Part shown: positions 19,110 to 28,292 of the stretch, piece by piece | Layout: each line of letters starts with the position of its first letter | Position numbering within the stretch: position 1 is the stretch's first letter | Source: an uncultured Bacteroidales bacterium | GTDB lineage: Bacteria; Bacteroidota; Bacteroidia; Bacteroidales; UBA932 | Assembly: GCA_946415475.1 (NCBI GenBank) | Contig: CAMKSQ010000001.1 | Location: 124,001 to 188,000 of the forward strand | Direction: 5' to 3' | DNA: 64,000 bases | The notes under the pieces: model-generated | Told to the model about the DNA's origin: nothing | Database searches by the model: none | What the model saw: only the letters and a program-made list of their open reading frames with translations | Program-made: the position numbers and the translations under genes

Positions 19110-20390
19110 ATGGCAAAGATTGACACATTATGCGTACACGCCGGATACAGCCCCAAGAAGGGCGAACCGCGGCAGCTCCCCATCATCCAGAGCACAACCT
19201 TTAAATATGAGACATCGGACCAGATGGGCCGCCTGTTCGACCTGGAAGAGTCCGGTTATTTCTATACCCGTTTGCAGAACCCGACGGTAGATGCCGTGGC
19301 GGCGCAAATTTGCACCTTGGAAGGCGGCGTGGGCGCTATCCTCACCTCCTCCGGCCAGGCGGCCAATCTCTTTGCCTGCCTGAACATCGCAGGTGCGGGC
19401 GACCACATCATCGCCGCAAACAACATCTACGGCGGCACTTTCAACCTGCTGGGCGTTACGCTGGCCAAATTCGGCATCGAAGTCAGTTTTATCAAGGCCG
19501 ATGCCACCGACAGCGAGATCCAGGCCGCCATCCGGCCCAACACCAAACTCGTTTTTGGCGAAACCCTCTCCAACCCCGGCGTAGAGGTGCTGGACATTGC
19601 CCGTTGGGCCGCCGTCGCACACAAAAACGGCCTGCCGCTGGTAATCGACAATACCTTTGCCACGCCTGTCCTGTGCCGTCCGTTTGAATGGGGGGCCGAT
19701 ATCGTCACACATTCCACCACCAAATATATAGACGGGCATGGAACCAGCGTGGGCGGCGCCGTGGTGGACAGCGGCAACTTCCCTTGGGAGCAATACGCCG
19801 AAAAATTCCCCGGCCTAACTACGCCGGACGAATCCTATCACGGCCTCACCTATACCAAGAAATTCGGAAAGGCTGCGTTTATCACCAAGGCCGTCACGCA
19901 CCTGATGCGGGACCTGGGTAGCACGCAAAGCCCCCAGAATGCCTTCTATCTGCACCTGGGCCTGCAGACGCTGCACCTCAGAATGCCGCGCCACAGCAGC
20001 AGCGCCCTTCAGGTGGCCCGCTGGCTGGAGAACTGCCCGGACGTGGCCTGGGTACACTACCCCGGCCTGGAAAGCGACCCGCACCACAACCTGGCGCTCA
20101 AATACCTGCCGGACGGCTGCAGCGGCGTGCTGTGCTTCGGCCTTAAAGGCGGCCGCGCGTTCGACAACCGCTTCCTGGATGCCCTGAAACTGACCACCAT
20201 CGAAACGCATGTGGCCGATTGTCACACCTGCGTGCTGCATCCGGCATCGCACACGCACCGGCAGCTCTCCGACGAGCAGTTGAAAGCCGCCGGTATCGCC
20301 CCGGACCTTATCCGTTTCAGCGTGGGCCTGGAAGCCCCCGAAGACATTATTGCAGACCTTGAACAGGCCCTGGCCGCAGCGAAAGCATGA
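19110..20390 (+). CDS. metY: O-acetylhomoserine sulfhydrylase/aminocarboxypropyltransferase
   Basis: PLP Cys/Met metabolism family: THSTTKYIDGHGTSVGGAVVDSG, LSNPGVEVLDI, SVGLEAPEDIIADLEQAL. Confidence 0.92.
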   Translation: MAKIDTLCVHAGYSPKKGEPRQLPIIQSTTFKYETSDQMGRLFDLEESGYFYTRLQNPTVDAVAAQICTLEGGVGAILTSSGQAANLFACLNIAGAGDHIIAANNIYGGTFNLLGVTLAKFGIEVSFIKADATDSEIQAAIRPNTKLVFGETLSNPGVEVLDIARWAAVAHKNGLPLVIDNTFATPVLCRPFEWGADIVTHSTTKYIDGHGTSVGGAVVDSGNFPWEQYAEKFPGLTTPDESYHGLTYTKKFGKAAFITKAVTHLMRDLGSTQSPQNAFYLHLGLQTLHLRMPRHSSSALQVARWLENCPDVAWVHYPGLESDPHHNLALKYLPDGCSGVLCFGLKGGRAFDNRFLDALKLTTIETHVADCHTCVLHPASHTHRQLSDEQLKAAGIAPDLIRFSVGLEAPEDIIADLEQALAAAKA

Positions 20391-21376
20391 TACGACAAGA
20401 GATTACGATTAACCTGAACCTGGAATGCGGCGGCGTTCTGGAAAAAGCACGCCTCGTCTTCCATACCTCTAAAGGTAGCGGCAAGGTCATCTGGATCTGC
20501 CACGCCCTTACCGCCAACAGCGACCCTGAAGACTGGTGGCCGGAGATGGTGGGACCGGGCAAGACCATCGACACGGAGAAAAACCGCGTGGTGTGCGTGA
20601 ACAGGCTGGGCAGTGCGTATGGATCCGAGGGACCGGCGCGGGAGAATCCCGCCACCGGGAAACCCTGGATGCTGGACTTTCCGGATGTAACCATCCGCGA
20701 CACCGTACAGTCCTTCGATGCCGTGCGTAAACATCTGGGCATCGAGAAAATCGACCTTTTGATCGGCGCCTCCAACGGCGGGTTCGATGCCATAGAATGG
20801 GCCATCATGCAGCCAGATGTGTTTGACCGCTGCCTGCTGCTGTGCACGGCGCCCCGCATCTCCCCTTTCCTGGGCGCCACGGTGGAAGCCCAGCGCATGG
20901 CCCTGGAGGCCGATCCCACCTTTCGCGAAGCCCGTTCGCTGGAAGGTGGCAGGAATGGACTCAAATGCGCCCGCGCCCAGGCGCTCATCAGTTACCGCTG
21001 CTTCAAGGGATATGGACTTACCCAGGCCGAAGAAGACCCGGACACCCTCTTTGCCGGCCGCGTAGCCTCTTACGAGCGCTACCAAGGCGAAAAACTGGTG
21101 CGCCGCGGCTTTGACGCCTACTCTTATTACTGCCTCTGCAATGCCCTGGACAGCCACAATGTGGGCCGCGGACGGGGCGGTGTGCAAAAGGCCCTGCAGG
21201 GCATCAAAGCCCGTACAACGGTGGTCGCCGTGGACAGCGACCTCATTTTCCCGCCGGCAGAAAGCCGGCAGTGGGCCGCCTGGATTCCCGGTGCCCAATA
21301 TGTAGAAATCAGTTCCAATTTTGGCCACGACGGCTTCCTGCTGGAGACCGCCAAATTATCGGCCCTTATCCTATAA
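20387..21376 (+). CDS. metX: Homoserine O-acetyltransferase-like alpha/beta hydrolase
   Basis: HALTANSDPEDWWPEMVGPGKTIDTEKNRVVCVNRLGSAYGSEGP; ATGA overlap with metY. Confidence 0.88.
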   Translation: MIRQEITINLNLECGGVLEKARLVFHTSKGSGKVIWICHALTANSDPEDWWPEMVGPGKTIDTEKNRVVCVNRLGSAYGSEGPARENPATGKPWMLDFPDVTIRDTVQSFDAVRKHLGIEKIDLLIGASNGGFDAIEWAIMQPDVFDRCLLLCTAPRISPFLGATVEAQRMALEADPTFREARSLEGGRNGLKCARAQALISYRCFKGYGLTQAEEDPDTLFAGRVASYERYQGEKLVRRGFDAYSYYCLCNALDSHNVGRGRGGVQKALQGIKARTTVVAVDSDLIFPPAESRQWAAWIPGAQYVEISSNFGHDGFLLETAKLSALIL

Positions 21377-21379
21377 ACT

Positions 21380-23740
21380 ATGCAAGTACTCAAATTCGGC
21401 GGCACTTCCGTTGCCAATGCGGAAGCCATGCTTCAGACCATCCAGATTGTTCAGAAGGCCCTGGAGGCCGATCGCACCATCGTGGTGAGTTCCGCCATTA
21501 GCGGTTGCACCGACGGGCTCATCGAGTTGGGCCGCCTGGCTGCTTCCCGTGACGAAGCCTACAAAGAGCGCCTGGCTTTCTGGCAGGAAAAACACCACGC
21601 CATTATTGACAAATTGCTGCCGGACGGTTACCGGAACAAGACGCGGGGCACCGTGGACGACCTCTTCGGCCAGCTGGAAAGTATCCTGCAGGGCGTATTC
21701 CTGCTGGGCGAGCTCTCCCCCACCAGCCTGAGTGCCGTGCAAAGCTTCGGCGAACTCTTCTCCACCCGTATCCTCACCGACAGTTTCCTTTCGCAAGGGA
21801 TTGCGTGTCGATGGCTGGACGCCCGCGAGCTGGTCCGCGTGCGGGACGGCGTGGTGGAAAGCGCGGAGACCTACCGGCGCGTGCAGGAGGCCGTTGAGCA
21901 GCATACGCGGGCGGAGTTGTTCATCGTCCCGGGCTTTATCGCCCGCGACCAGGATGGCAAGGTGACCACGCTGGGGCGCGGCGGTTCGGACTATACCGCT
22001 TCCCTCTTTGCCGTCGGCATCCACGCCCGCCGGGTGGAGATTTGGACCGATGTCCCCGGCATCATGACTGCCCATCCGGAGGTGGTGCCGTCGGCCCGTC
22101 CCATTCCGAATATCTCCTATCGCGCCGCACAGGAACTGTCCCACTTTGGTGCCAAGGTGATTTACCCGCCCACCATCCAACCCGTTGTGGCTGAGGGCAT
22201 TCCCATTTACGTAAAAGACACGTTCCACCCCGACGAACCGGGCACGCTGGTGGAGAAAAATCCGCCGCGGGCACAGGGCGGAGCCATAGGTATTGCCCAT
22301 TCCCACGGTCTGGCACTCATCTCGCTGGAAGGCAGCGGCATGGTAGGCGTTCCGGGCTTCAGCTCCCGCCTGTTCGACGCCCTGTCCCGTGCCGGCATCA
22401 ACATCATCCTCATCACGCAGGCCTCGTCCGTGCACTCCATGTGCATCGCCATTGCTGCGGCCGATGCGGAGAAAGCCAGAAGGGCGGCCGATGCCTGCTT
22501 CGCCTACGAAATCTCGCTGGGAAAACTGAATCCGCTGCGCGTGGAGAAGGGCTTTTCCATCGTCTGCGTCATCGGGGACGATATGCTGGGGCACAGCGGT
22601 GCCACCGGTGGCATGCTGGCTGCCCTGAGCCGTCACAGCATCCCCGTACGCGCCACCGCCCAGGGTTCATCGGAACGGAACATCTCCGTCATCGTGCCTT
22701 CCGAAAGGGCCGATGAAGCCATCCGTGCCATCCACCACGAGTTCTTCGACCGTTTTACCAACCAGATTATTCCCTTGTTCATTGCCGGCTACGGCCGTGT
22801 GGGCAAGGCGCTGGTAAACATGCTGCTGGACAATGCGGCCGCTATCGCCAAGCGTTCCGGCAAAGAGCTCCGCGTGTGCGGCCTGGCCCGGAGTACGCGC
22901 TATATTATCGACACGGAAGGCATCGACCTGGCCCATGCCGGTGACCTCCTGGAGGCGGGCACTCCCGGCTCCTTTGTGGATGCCCTGTGCGAGCTTTCGC
23001 TGGAGAATTCCCTTTTCATCGACTGTACGGCCAACGAGGAACTGGGGTTCCGTTATCCGGACCTTTTCCACAGCGGCTATTCCGTGGTGGCCTGCAATAA
23101 GATTCCCTTCTCCGGCACCTATGCCCAGTTTAAAAACCTCCAGCTGGAAGCCCACAAGGCGGGCGTTTCCCTGCGGTACGAAACTACGGCCGGTGCGGCC
23201 CTGCCCGTCCTGGTGACGCTGGACCGCGTGGTGCAGAGCGGCGACACCCTGGTACGCATGGACGCCGTGCTCTCCGGCACGCTCAACTACCTGCTGGACA
23301 ATTACAAAGGCACCGATTGGGAGGCCCTGGTGGAAGACGCCCGCGTCAAAGGTTACACGGAGCCAGACCCGCAGGTGGACCTCTCCGGCAAAGATGTCCT
23401 GCGTAAAATCCTCATCCTGAGCCGCCAGGCCGGCCTTCCGTTGGAAGAGGCCCAAGTGAGGCTGGAGCCCATTCCTGCCGATATCGAGCAGCGGTACAAA
23501 AAAGCCGCAGCCTCCGGAAAGAAGCTGCGGTATGTAGCGTCCGTCGATGCTGAGGGCCACGCAGTAGTGGGCTTGCAGGAGGTGGGACCGGACAGTCCGC
23601 TGTATAGCCTCCGGGGCACGGACAACGCCATTCTCATCACTACAGGCGACTATCCCTCCCCTATGCTCATTCAAGGCGCCGGTGCCGGAACGCGCCAGAC
23701 GGCCGGCGGCCTGCTCAACGACATTATGCTGAGTCTTTAA
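21380..23740 (+). CDS. thrA: Bifunctional aspartokinase/homoserine dehydrogenase
   Basis: LKFGGTSVANAEAM; ACT region; VLSGTLNYLLDNY, ARVKGYTEPDPQVDLSGKDVLRKILIL. Confidence 0.97.
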   Translation: MQVLKFGGTSVANAEAMLQTIQIVQKALEADRTIVVSSAISGCTDGLIELGRLAASRDEAYKERLAFWQEKHHAIIDKLLPDGYRNKTRGTVDDLFGQLESILQGVFLLGELSPTSLSAVQSFGELFSTRILTDSFLSQGIACRWLDARELVRVRDGVVESAETYRRVQEAVEQHTRAELFIVPGFIARDQDGKVTTLGRGGSDYTASLFAVGIHARRVEIWTDVPGIMTAHPEVVPSARPIPNISYRAAQELSHFGAKVIYPPTIQPVVAEGIPIYVKDTFHPDEPGTLVEKNPPRAQGGAIGIAHSHGLALISLEGSGMVGVPGFSSRLFDALSRAGINIILITQASSVHSMCIAIAAADAEKARRAADACFAYEISLGKLNPLRVEKGFSIVCVIGDDMLGHSGATGGMLAALSRHSIPVRATAQGSSERNISVIVPSERADEAIRAIHHEFFDRFTNQIIPLFIAGYGRVGKALVNMLLDNAAAIAKRSGKELRVCGLARSTRYIIDTEGIDLAHAGDLLEAGTPGSFVDALCELSLENSLFIDCTANEELGFRYPDLFHSGYSVVACNKIPFSGTYAQFKNLQLEAHKAGVSLRYETTAGAALPVLVTLDRVVQSGDTLVRMDAVLSGTLNYLLDNYKGTDWEALVEDARVKGYTEPDPQVDLSGKDVLRKILILSRQAGLPLEEAQVRLEPIPADIEQRYKKAAASGKKLRYVASVDAEGHAVVGLQEVGPDSPLYSLRGTDNAILITTGDYPSPMLIQGAGAGTRQTAGGLLNDIMLSL

Positions 23741-25704
23741 TCGACAAAACACATTTCATCCAGGAGATAGCCCGCATGGCCTATCTCCTTTATTATGAAC
23801 AGGATATAGCGGACATCTAAAGAGATGTTGCGGCACACGTCCGGGTCGAAGGCCAGGTCGCTCAGGGTGCCCTCCCATACGCGGTCGAAGTTGATGCCGA
23901 TCAGGTTGCCGTCCGCATTCAGGACCGGGCTGCCGGAGTTGCCGCCGGTGGTGTGGTTGGTGGCCAGGAAACAGACCGGCTGGTCCTCGTGGCCGCCTTG
24001 GGCGTAAATATCCCGCAGCGTCTGGGGAATGTTGTAGTCAAAAATGTCCGGATTGTCCTTTTCGATGATGCCGCGCAGCGTGGAAACCGGATGGTAGTAG
24101 ATGGCATCGGCAGGCCGATAGCCCTCCACATGGCCATAGGCCACACGCAAGGTGAGGTTGGCGTCCGGATAGAAGGCCTTCTCGGGCTCGAACTCCATCT
24201 GCGCACGCATATAGTCGCGGTAGGTTAACTGAAGGGATTCATTCAGCGAACGCACTTTGCTAACGATGGGCCCGGCGAAAAAAGCGTCCAGGGCATCCGA
24301 CAGCGCACGGGCATCCTCCTCGCTGGCAAAGACATCGTCCTTCCAGGCCTCCATGCTGTCGTATTCAGCCCGCTTCTGCAGGAAATACGCAGGCTTGTAG
24401 GCGTCGTCCAAATTCTTGTCGAAGGCTTCCATCAGCGCCACGAAGGTTTCCTCGTCGATGGGCTGGTAGTAGTCCTTCATGTCGAAGGGACGGCCGGAAA
24501 CCATGCGCAGGCGTTCGATGCTGCGGACGGTCTCGTTGTAGTATTCATAGGCCCGATACAGGGCGTTGCGCTCCTCATAGAGATAGGCCAGGTTGTCCAG
24601 CACGTCCTTGTACTGCGTGCCGCGGGCCCACTCCCGGAAACGGGCTTCATAGGCCTGCTTGGTGGCGACGGTCTTCATCTTTTTGAGACCTTTCTCCTCC
24701 CCTTGCCACTTCTTCCAGGCATTGGCCACACCCGCGTATTTGCTGGAATACTGGATGCGTACGGCCTGGCTCTGGTCCATGTACTTCTTCATGATTTGCA
24801 GCCGCATGGTACGCAGGGCAATTTTTTCCGGATCCGACACCTGGGAGATGTATTTCACAGCCTCCGAGTGCACATATTCCTGCGTGCTGCCGGGGCAGCC
24901 ATAGACAAAGGTGAAATCGCCTTCCTTCACACCCGCACGGGAGATTTTGAGGGACTTCTTAGGCGTGTACGGGACGTTGTCTTCGCTGTAATCCGCAGGC
25001 ATATTGTCCTTGCCGGCGTAGATGCGGAAGATGGAAAAGTCACCGGTGTGACGGGGCCACATCCAGTTGTCCGTCTCACCGCCAAACTTGCCGATGGAGG
25101 ACGGCGGAGCACCGACCAGCCGCACATCCCTGTACTCACGGAAGACAAAGAGGAAGTATTGGTTGCCATAATAAAGGGCCTCCACGCTGGCCTTGAGGCC
25201 ATTGCCATCCTTCACAGCCTGCTCCTTGAGCTTGTCACTGTTTTTCTTGACGATTTTAATACGGTCCGCCTCATCCATTTTTCCCGGCTTGTAGCCTTTG
25301 AGTACCAGGTCGGTCACATCTTCCATCCGCTCCAGGAAGCGTACAGTGAGCCCCGGGTTGGGCAGTTCCTGGCTGCGGTTCAGGGCCCAGAATCCGTCCT
25401 TGAGGTAGTCGTGCTCCACGGAGGAATGCTTTTGGATGTAGCCATAGCCGCAGTGGTGGTTGGTGAACAGGAGGCCTTCGTCGCTTACCAGTTCACCGGT
25501 GCAGCCGCTGCCGAACAGTACCACGGCATCCTTGAGGCTGGCCTGGTTAACGCTGTAGATGTCTTCCGCGCTGAGTTTGAGGCCTTTAGCCTGCATATCC
25601 GTAATGCGCTGGGAGATGAGGGCCGGGAGCCACATGCCTTCATCGGCCTTAAGAGGAAACAGGGCGACGGCCAGAAAGACCGTCAGGAGGAACGTTTTCT
25701 TCAT
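23737..25704 (-). CDS. S46 family dipeptidyl peptidase (DPP7/DPP11 type)
   Basis: GCTGELVSDEGLLFTNHHCGYGYIQ and GGNSGSPVLNADGNLIGINFDRVWEGTLSDL; start set at MKKTFLLTVF. Confidence 0.95.
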   Translation of the reverse strand: MKKTFLLTVFLAVALFPLKADEGMWLPALISQRITDMQAKGLKLSAEDIYSVNQASLKDAVVLFGSGCTGELVSDEGLLFTNHHCGYGYIQKHSSVEHDYLKDGFWALNRSQELPNPGLTVRFLERMEDVTDLVLKGYKPGKMDEADRIKIVKKNSDKLKEQAVKDGNGLKASVEALYYGNQYFLFVFREYRDVRLVGAPPSSIGKFGGETDNWMWPRHTGDFSIFRIYAGKDNMPADYSEDNVPYTPKKSLKISRAGVKEGDFTFVYGCPGSTQEYVHSEAVKYISQVSDPEKIALRTMRLQIMKKYMDQSQAVRIQYSSKYAGVANAWKKWQGEEKGLKKMKTVATKQAYEARFREWARGTQYKDVLDNLAYLYEERNALYRAYEYYNETVRSIERLRMVSGRPFDMKDYYQPIDEETFVALMEAFDKNLDDAYKPAYFLQKRAEYDSMEAWKDDVFASEEDARALSDALDAFFAGPIVSKVRSLNESLQLTYRDYMRAQMEFEPEKAFYPDANLTLRVAYGHVEGYRPADAIYYHPVSTLRGIIEKDNPDIFDYNIPQTLRDIYAQGGHEDQPVCFLATNHTTGGNSGSPVLNADGNLIGINFDRVWEGTLSDLAFDPDVCRNISLDVRYILFIIKEIGHAGYLLDEMCFVD

Positions 25705-25768
25705 GACGATGTGTAGATTATTCTTCGGGGACAGAAGTGAGAGTTTGCATATTCCCGACAATGGGTCT

Positions 25769-25800
25769 TTTGCAAATATAGGAAAAATAATTTATATTTG
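25769..25800 (+). promoter_or_regulatory. Promoter TTTG-N20-TATATTTG
   Basis: TTTG 25769-25772, TATATTTG 25793-25800, ahead of the nucleoside phosphorylase. Confidence 0.6.
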
Positions 25801-25824
25801 TGTTTTAGAAGAACCACATGCACT

Positions 25825-26709
25825 ATGAGAATTCCCGAATCTGAACTTATTATCAACGGAGACGGCTCCGTATTCCACATTCACCTGAAACCGGAAGAAC
25901 TGGCCGACAACGTTATCATGGTAGGCGATCCCTCCCGCGTGGACATGATCGCCGAGTATCTCACGGACATCGAGTTCCGCCATGCTTCGCGTGAATTCGT
26001 CTCTGTAACCGGTAAGTACAATGGCAAGCGTATCACCGCCCTGTCCCATGGTATCGGCCCGGACAATATCGACATTGTTATGACCGAACTGGATGCCCTG
26101 GCCAACGTGGACTTCAAAACCCGCGAGGTAAAGCCGGTACACCGCGCCCTCAACATCCTGCGCATCGGCACCTCGGGCGCCCTGCACGCAGACATTCCGC
26201 TGGGCAGCTATGTGCTGGCACACATCAGCGTCGGCTTCGACGGTGTCATGAACTGGTACGCCAACCGCGAAAAAATCACCATCCCGGAAGTGGAAGAGGC
26301 GTTCAAAAAGCACATGAACTGGAACCCGTACCTCCCTTCCCCGTACTTCGTGAAGGCCTCCAACAAAATCATCGACCTCATGAAGGACGTTACGCTTAAG
26401 GGTGTAACCATTTCCGCTCCCGGATTCTACGGTCCTCAGGGACGTATCGTCCGCCTCCCGCTGGCCATGCCCACCATGCTGGAAGACGTAGAGAGCTTCC
26501 GCTTCTCCACCGGTGGCGAGGATTACCGCATCACCAACTTTGAGATGGAAAGCTCTCCGCTGGCCGGTCTGGCCGCCCATCTGGGCCACCACGCCAGCAC
26601 GGTTTGCTGCATCATCGCCAACCGCTACCTCCAGAGCTCCAACCCGGACTACAAACCGGCCATCCGCAAACTGGTGGAACTCTGCCTGGAGAAAATGTCC
26701 ACGCTCTAG
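25825..26709 (+). CDS. Nucleoside phosphorylase (uridine phosphorylase-like)
   Basis: NVIMVGDPSRVDMIAEYL, THG-like LSHGIGPDNIDIVMTEL, FEMESSPLAGLAAHLGH. Confidence 0.9.
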   Translation: MRIPESELIINGDGSVFHIHLKPEELADNVIMVGDPSRVDMIAEYLTDIEFRHASREFVSVTGKYNGKRITALSHGIGPDNIDIVMTELDALANVDFKTREVKPVHRALNILRIGTSGALHADIPLGSYVLAHISVGFDGVMNWYANREKITIPEVEEAFKKHMNWNPYLPSPYFVKASNKIIDLMKDVTLKGVTISAPGFYGPQGRIVRLPLAMPTMLEDVESFRFSTGGEDYRITNFEMESSPLAGLAAHLGHHASTVCCIIANRYLQSSNPDYKPAIRKLVELCLEKMSTL

Positions 26710-26786
26710 CCGCACCGGCGCAAAACGAATTGCCGCGATTGCAAATGACAATGTTCAGCTGCAGTCGCGGCTAATAAAAATAGACC

Positions 26787-28292
26787 ATGAACGAAATCAA
26801 TACCGCTTACGTGTCGGACAAGTACCAGTACACCATGGGAAAGTCTTATCTGGACTGTGGAAAAGAAGGCCAGATTGCCGTGTTTAACCTCTTTTACCGC
26901 AAGGCCCCGGAAAACAACAACTGGGCCGTAGTGAGCGGCACGGAGGAAGTGATAGAAATGGTCCTCAAACTGGGCACGGAGCCGGAGGAATTCTATGAGA
27001 GATTCCTGCCCGGAGATGAGTACAAGGAGTTCCGTAAGTACCTGAGTACCATGAAGTTTACGGGCGATGTGTACACTATGCGGGAGGGTGAGATCGTATT
27101 CCCCAACCAGCCCATCGTCACGGTGGTGGGACCGCTGGTGCAGGCCCAGGTGCTGGAAACGCCCATGCTGTGCATCCTGAACCACCAGATGGCCGTGGCT
27201 ACCAAGGCCTCCCGCGTATGCCGTTCCACGGACAAGCCGGTCTCTGAATTTGGTTCCCGTCGGGCACATGGTCCCTGGGCGGCGGTATATGGCGGCAAGG
27301 CAGCCCAGATTGCCGGCTGCGCCAGCTCCTCCAACATCCTCACCGGCGCGTTCAACAACGTCCCCTCCACCGGCACCATGGCGCACAGCTTCATCACTTC
27401 CTATGGCAGTACGGTAGAAGGTGAACATCAGGCATTTACGGATTACATCAATACGCACCGGGGAGAGAATATCATCCTCCTGATCGACACGTACGATACC
27501 CTGCGCTGCGGCATCAAAAACGCCATCCGCTCCTTCAAGGAAAACGGCATCGACGACAACTACGCCCCCGGTTACGGCATTCGCCTGGACAGCGGAGACT
27601 TGGCTTACCTCTCGCAGGAAGTGCGCCGCATTCTGGACGAGCATGGCCTCACCAAGTGCAAAATATTCGCTACCAACGGGTTGGACGAATACCTCATCAC
27701 GGACCTGGAGCGGCAGGGCGCCCGCATAGACAGTTACGGCGTGGGCGATGCCATTGCCACCTCCAAGGCGGCCCCTTGCTTCGGCAATGTGTACAAGCTG
27801 GTGCAAATAGACGGTCAGCCGGTTCTCAAGCGTTCGGAAGACAAGATTAAACTCATCAATCCCGGCTTCCAAATCACCTGGCGCATATCGGCCCTGGACA
27901 AGGAAAAGGGCAACGCATTGGACGGTTACGTTTTCAAGGCCGATGTCACCTGCCTTCGCGGAGATGCCACGGACCTGGCCATCCAGCACGGAAAAACCAT
28001 CACCATTCGGGACGAGTTTGACTCCTTCAAGACCAAGACCTTCGAGGAGGGGCATTATGACGCCCGGCCGCTCCAGCTCCAGTCCATCAAGTCGGGAGAG
28101 CGGATCGCCCCGTATTATGACCTCCAGACCAAGAAGGCTTTCTATCAGGACAACCTGCGCCACTTCTCACCGGCGGAGCGCCGCCTGATCAACCCCCACT
28201 ATTACAAAGTGGACATCTCCGATGCCCTCTACGACATGAAGATGTCCATCATTGGAAAATTGGTGAAGGAAATCGAGTCCTTTGAGATTTAG
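26787..28292 (+). CDS. pncB: Nicotinate phosphoribosyltransferase
   Basis: EFGSRRAHGPWAAVYGGKAAQIAGCASSSN, GIRLDSGDLAYLSQEVR. Confidence 0.95.
   Translation: MNEINTAYVSDKYQYTMGKSYLDCGKEGQIAVFNLFYRKAPENNNWAVVSGTEEVIEMVLKLGTEPEEFYERFLPGDEYKEFRKYLSTMKFTGDVYTMREGEIVFPNQPIVTVVGPLVQAQVLETPMLCILNHQMAVATKASRVCRSTDKPVSEFGSRRAHGPWAAVYGGKAAQIAGCASSSNILTGAFNNVPSTGTMAHSFITSYGSTVEGEHQAFTDYINTHRGENIILLIDTYDTLRCGIKNAIRSFKENGIDDNYAPGYGIRLDSGDLAYLSQEVRRILDEHGLTKCKIFATNGLDEYLITDLERQGARIDSYGVGDAIATSKAAPCFGNVYKLVQIDGQPVLKRSEDKIKLINPGFQITWRISALDKEKGNALDGYVFKADVTCLRGDATDLAIQHGKTITIRDEFDSFKTKTFEEGHYDARPLQLQSIKSGERIAPYYDLQTKKAFYQDNLRHFSPAERRLINPHYYKVDISDALYDMKMSIIGKLVKEIESFEI

Noticed and set aside
18334-20390. SAM-I/SAM-II riboswitch call for the metY leader
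   Set aside because: I could not match the leader to known SAM riboswitch cores by eye; the 26-bp closing stem is longer than those classes, so it is left as an unclassified element.
21371-22636. 421-aa ORF antisense to thrA
   Set aside because: Shadow of a clear aspartokinase/homoserine dehydrogenase gene.
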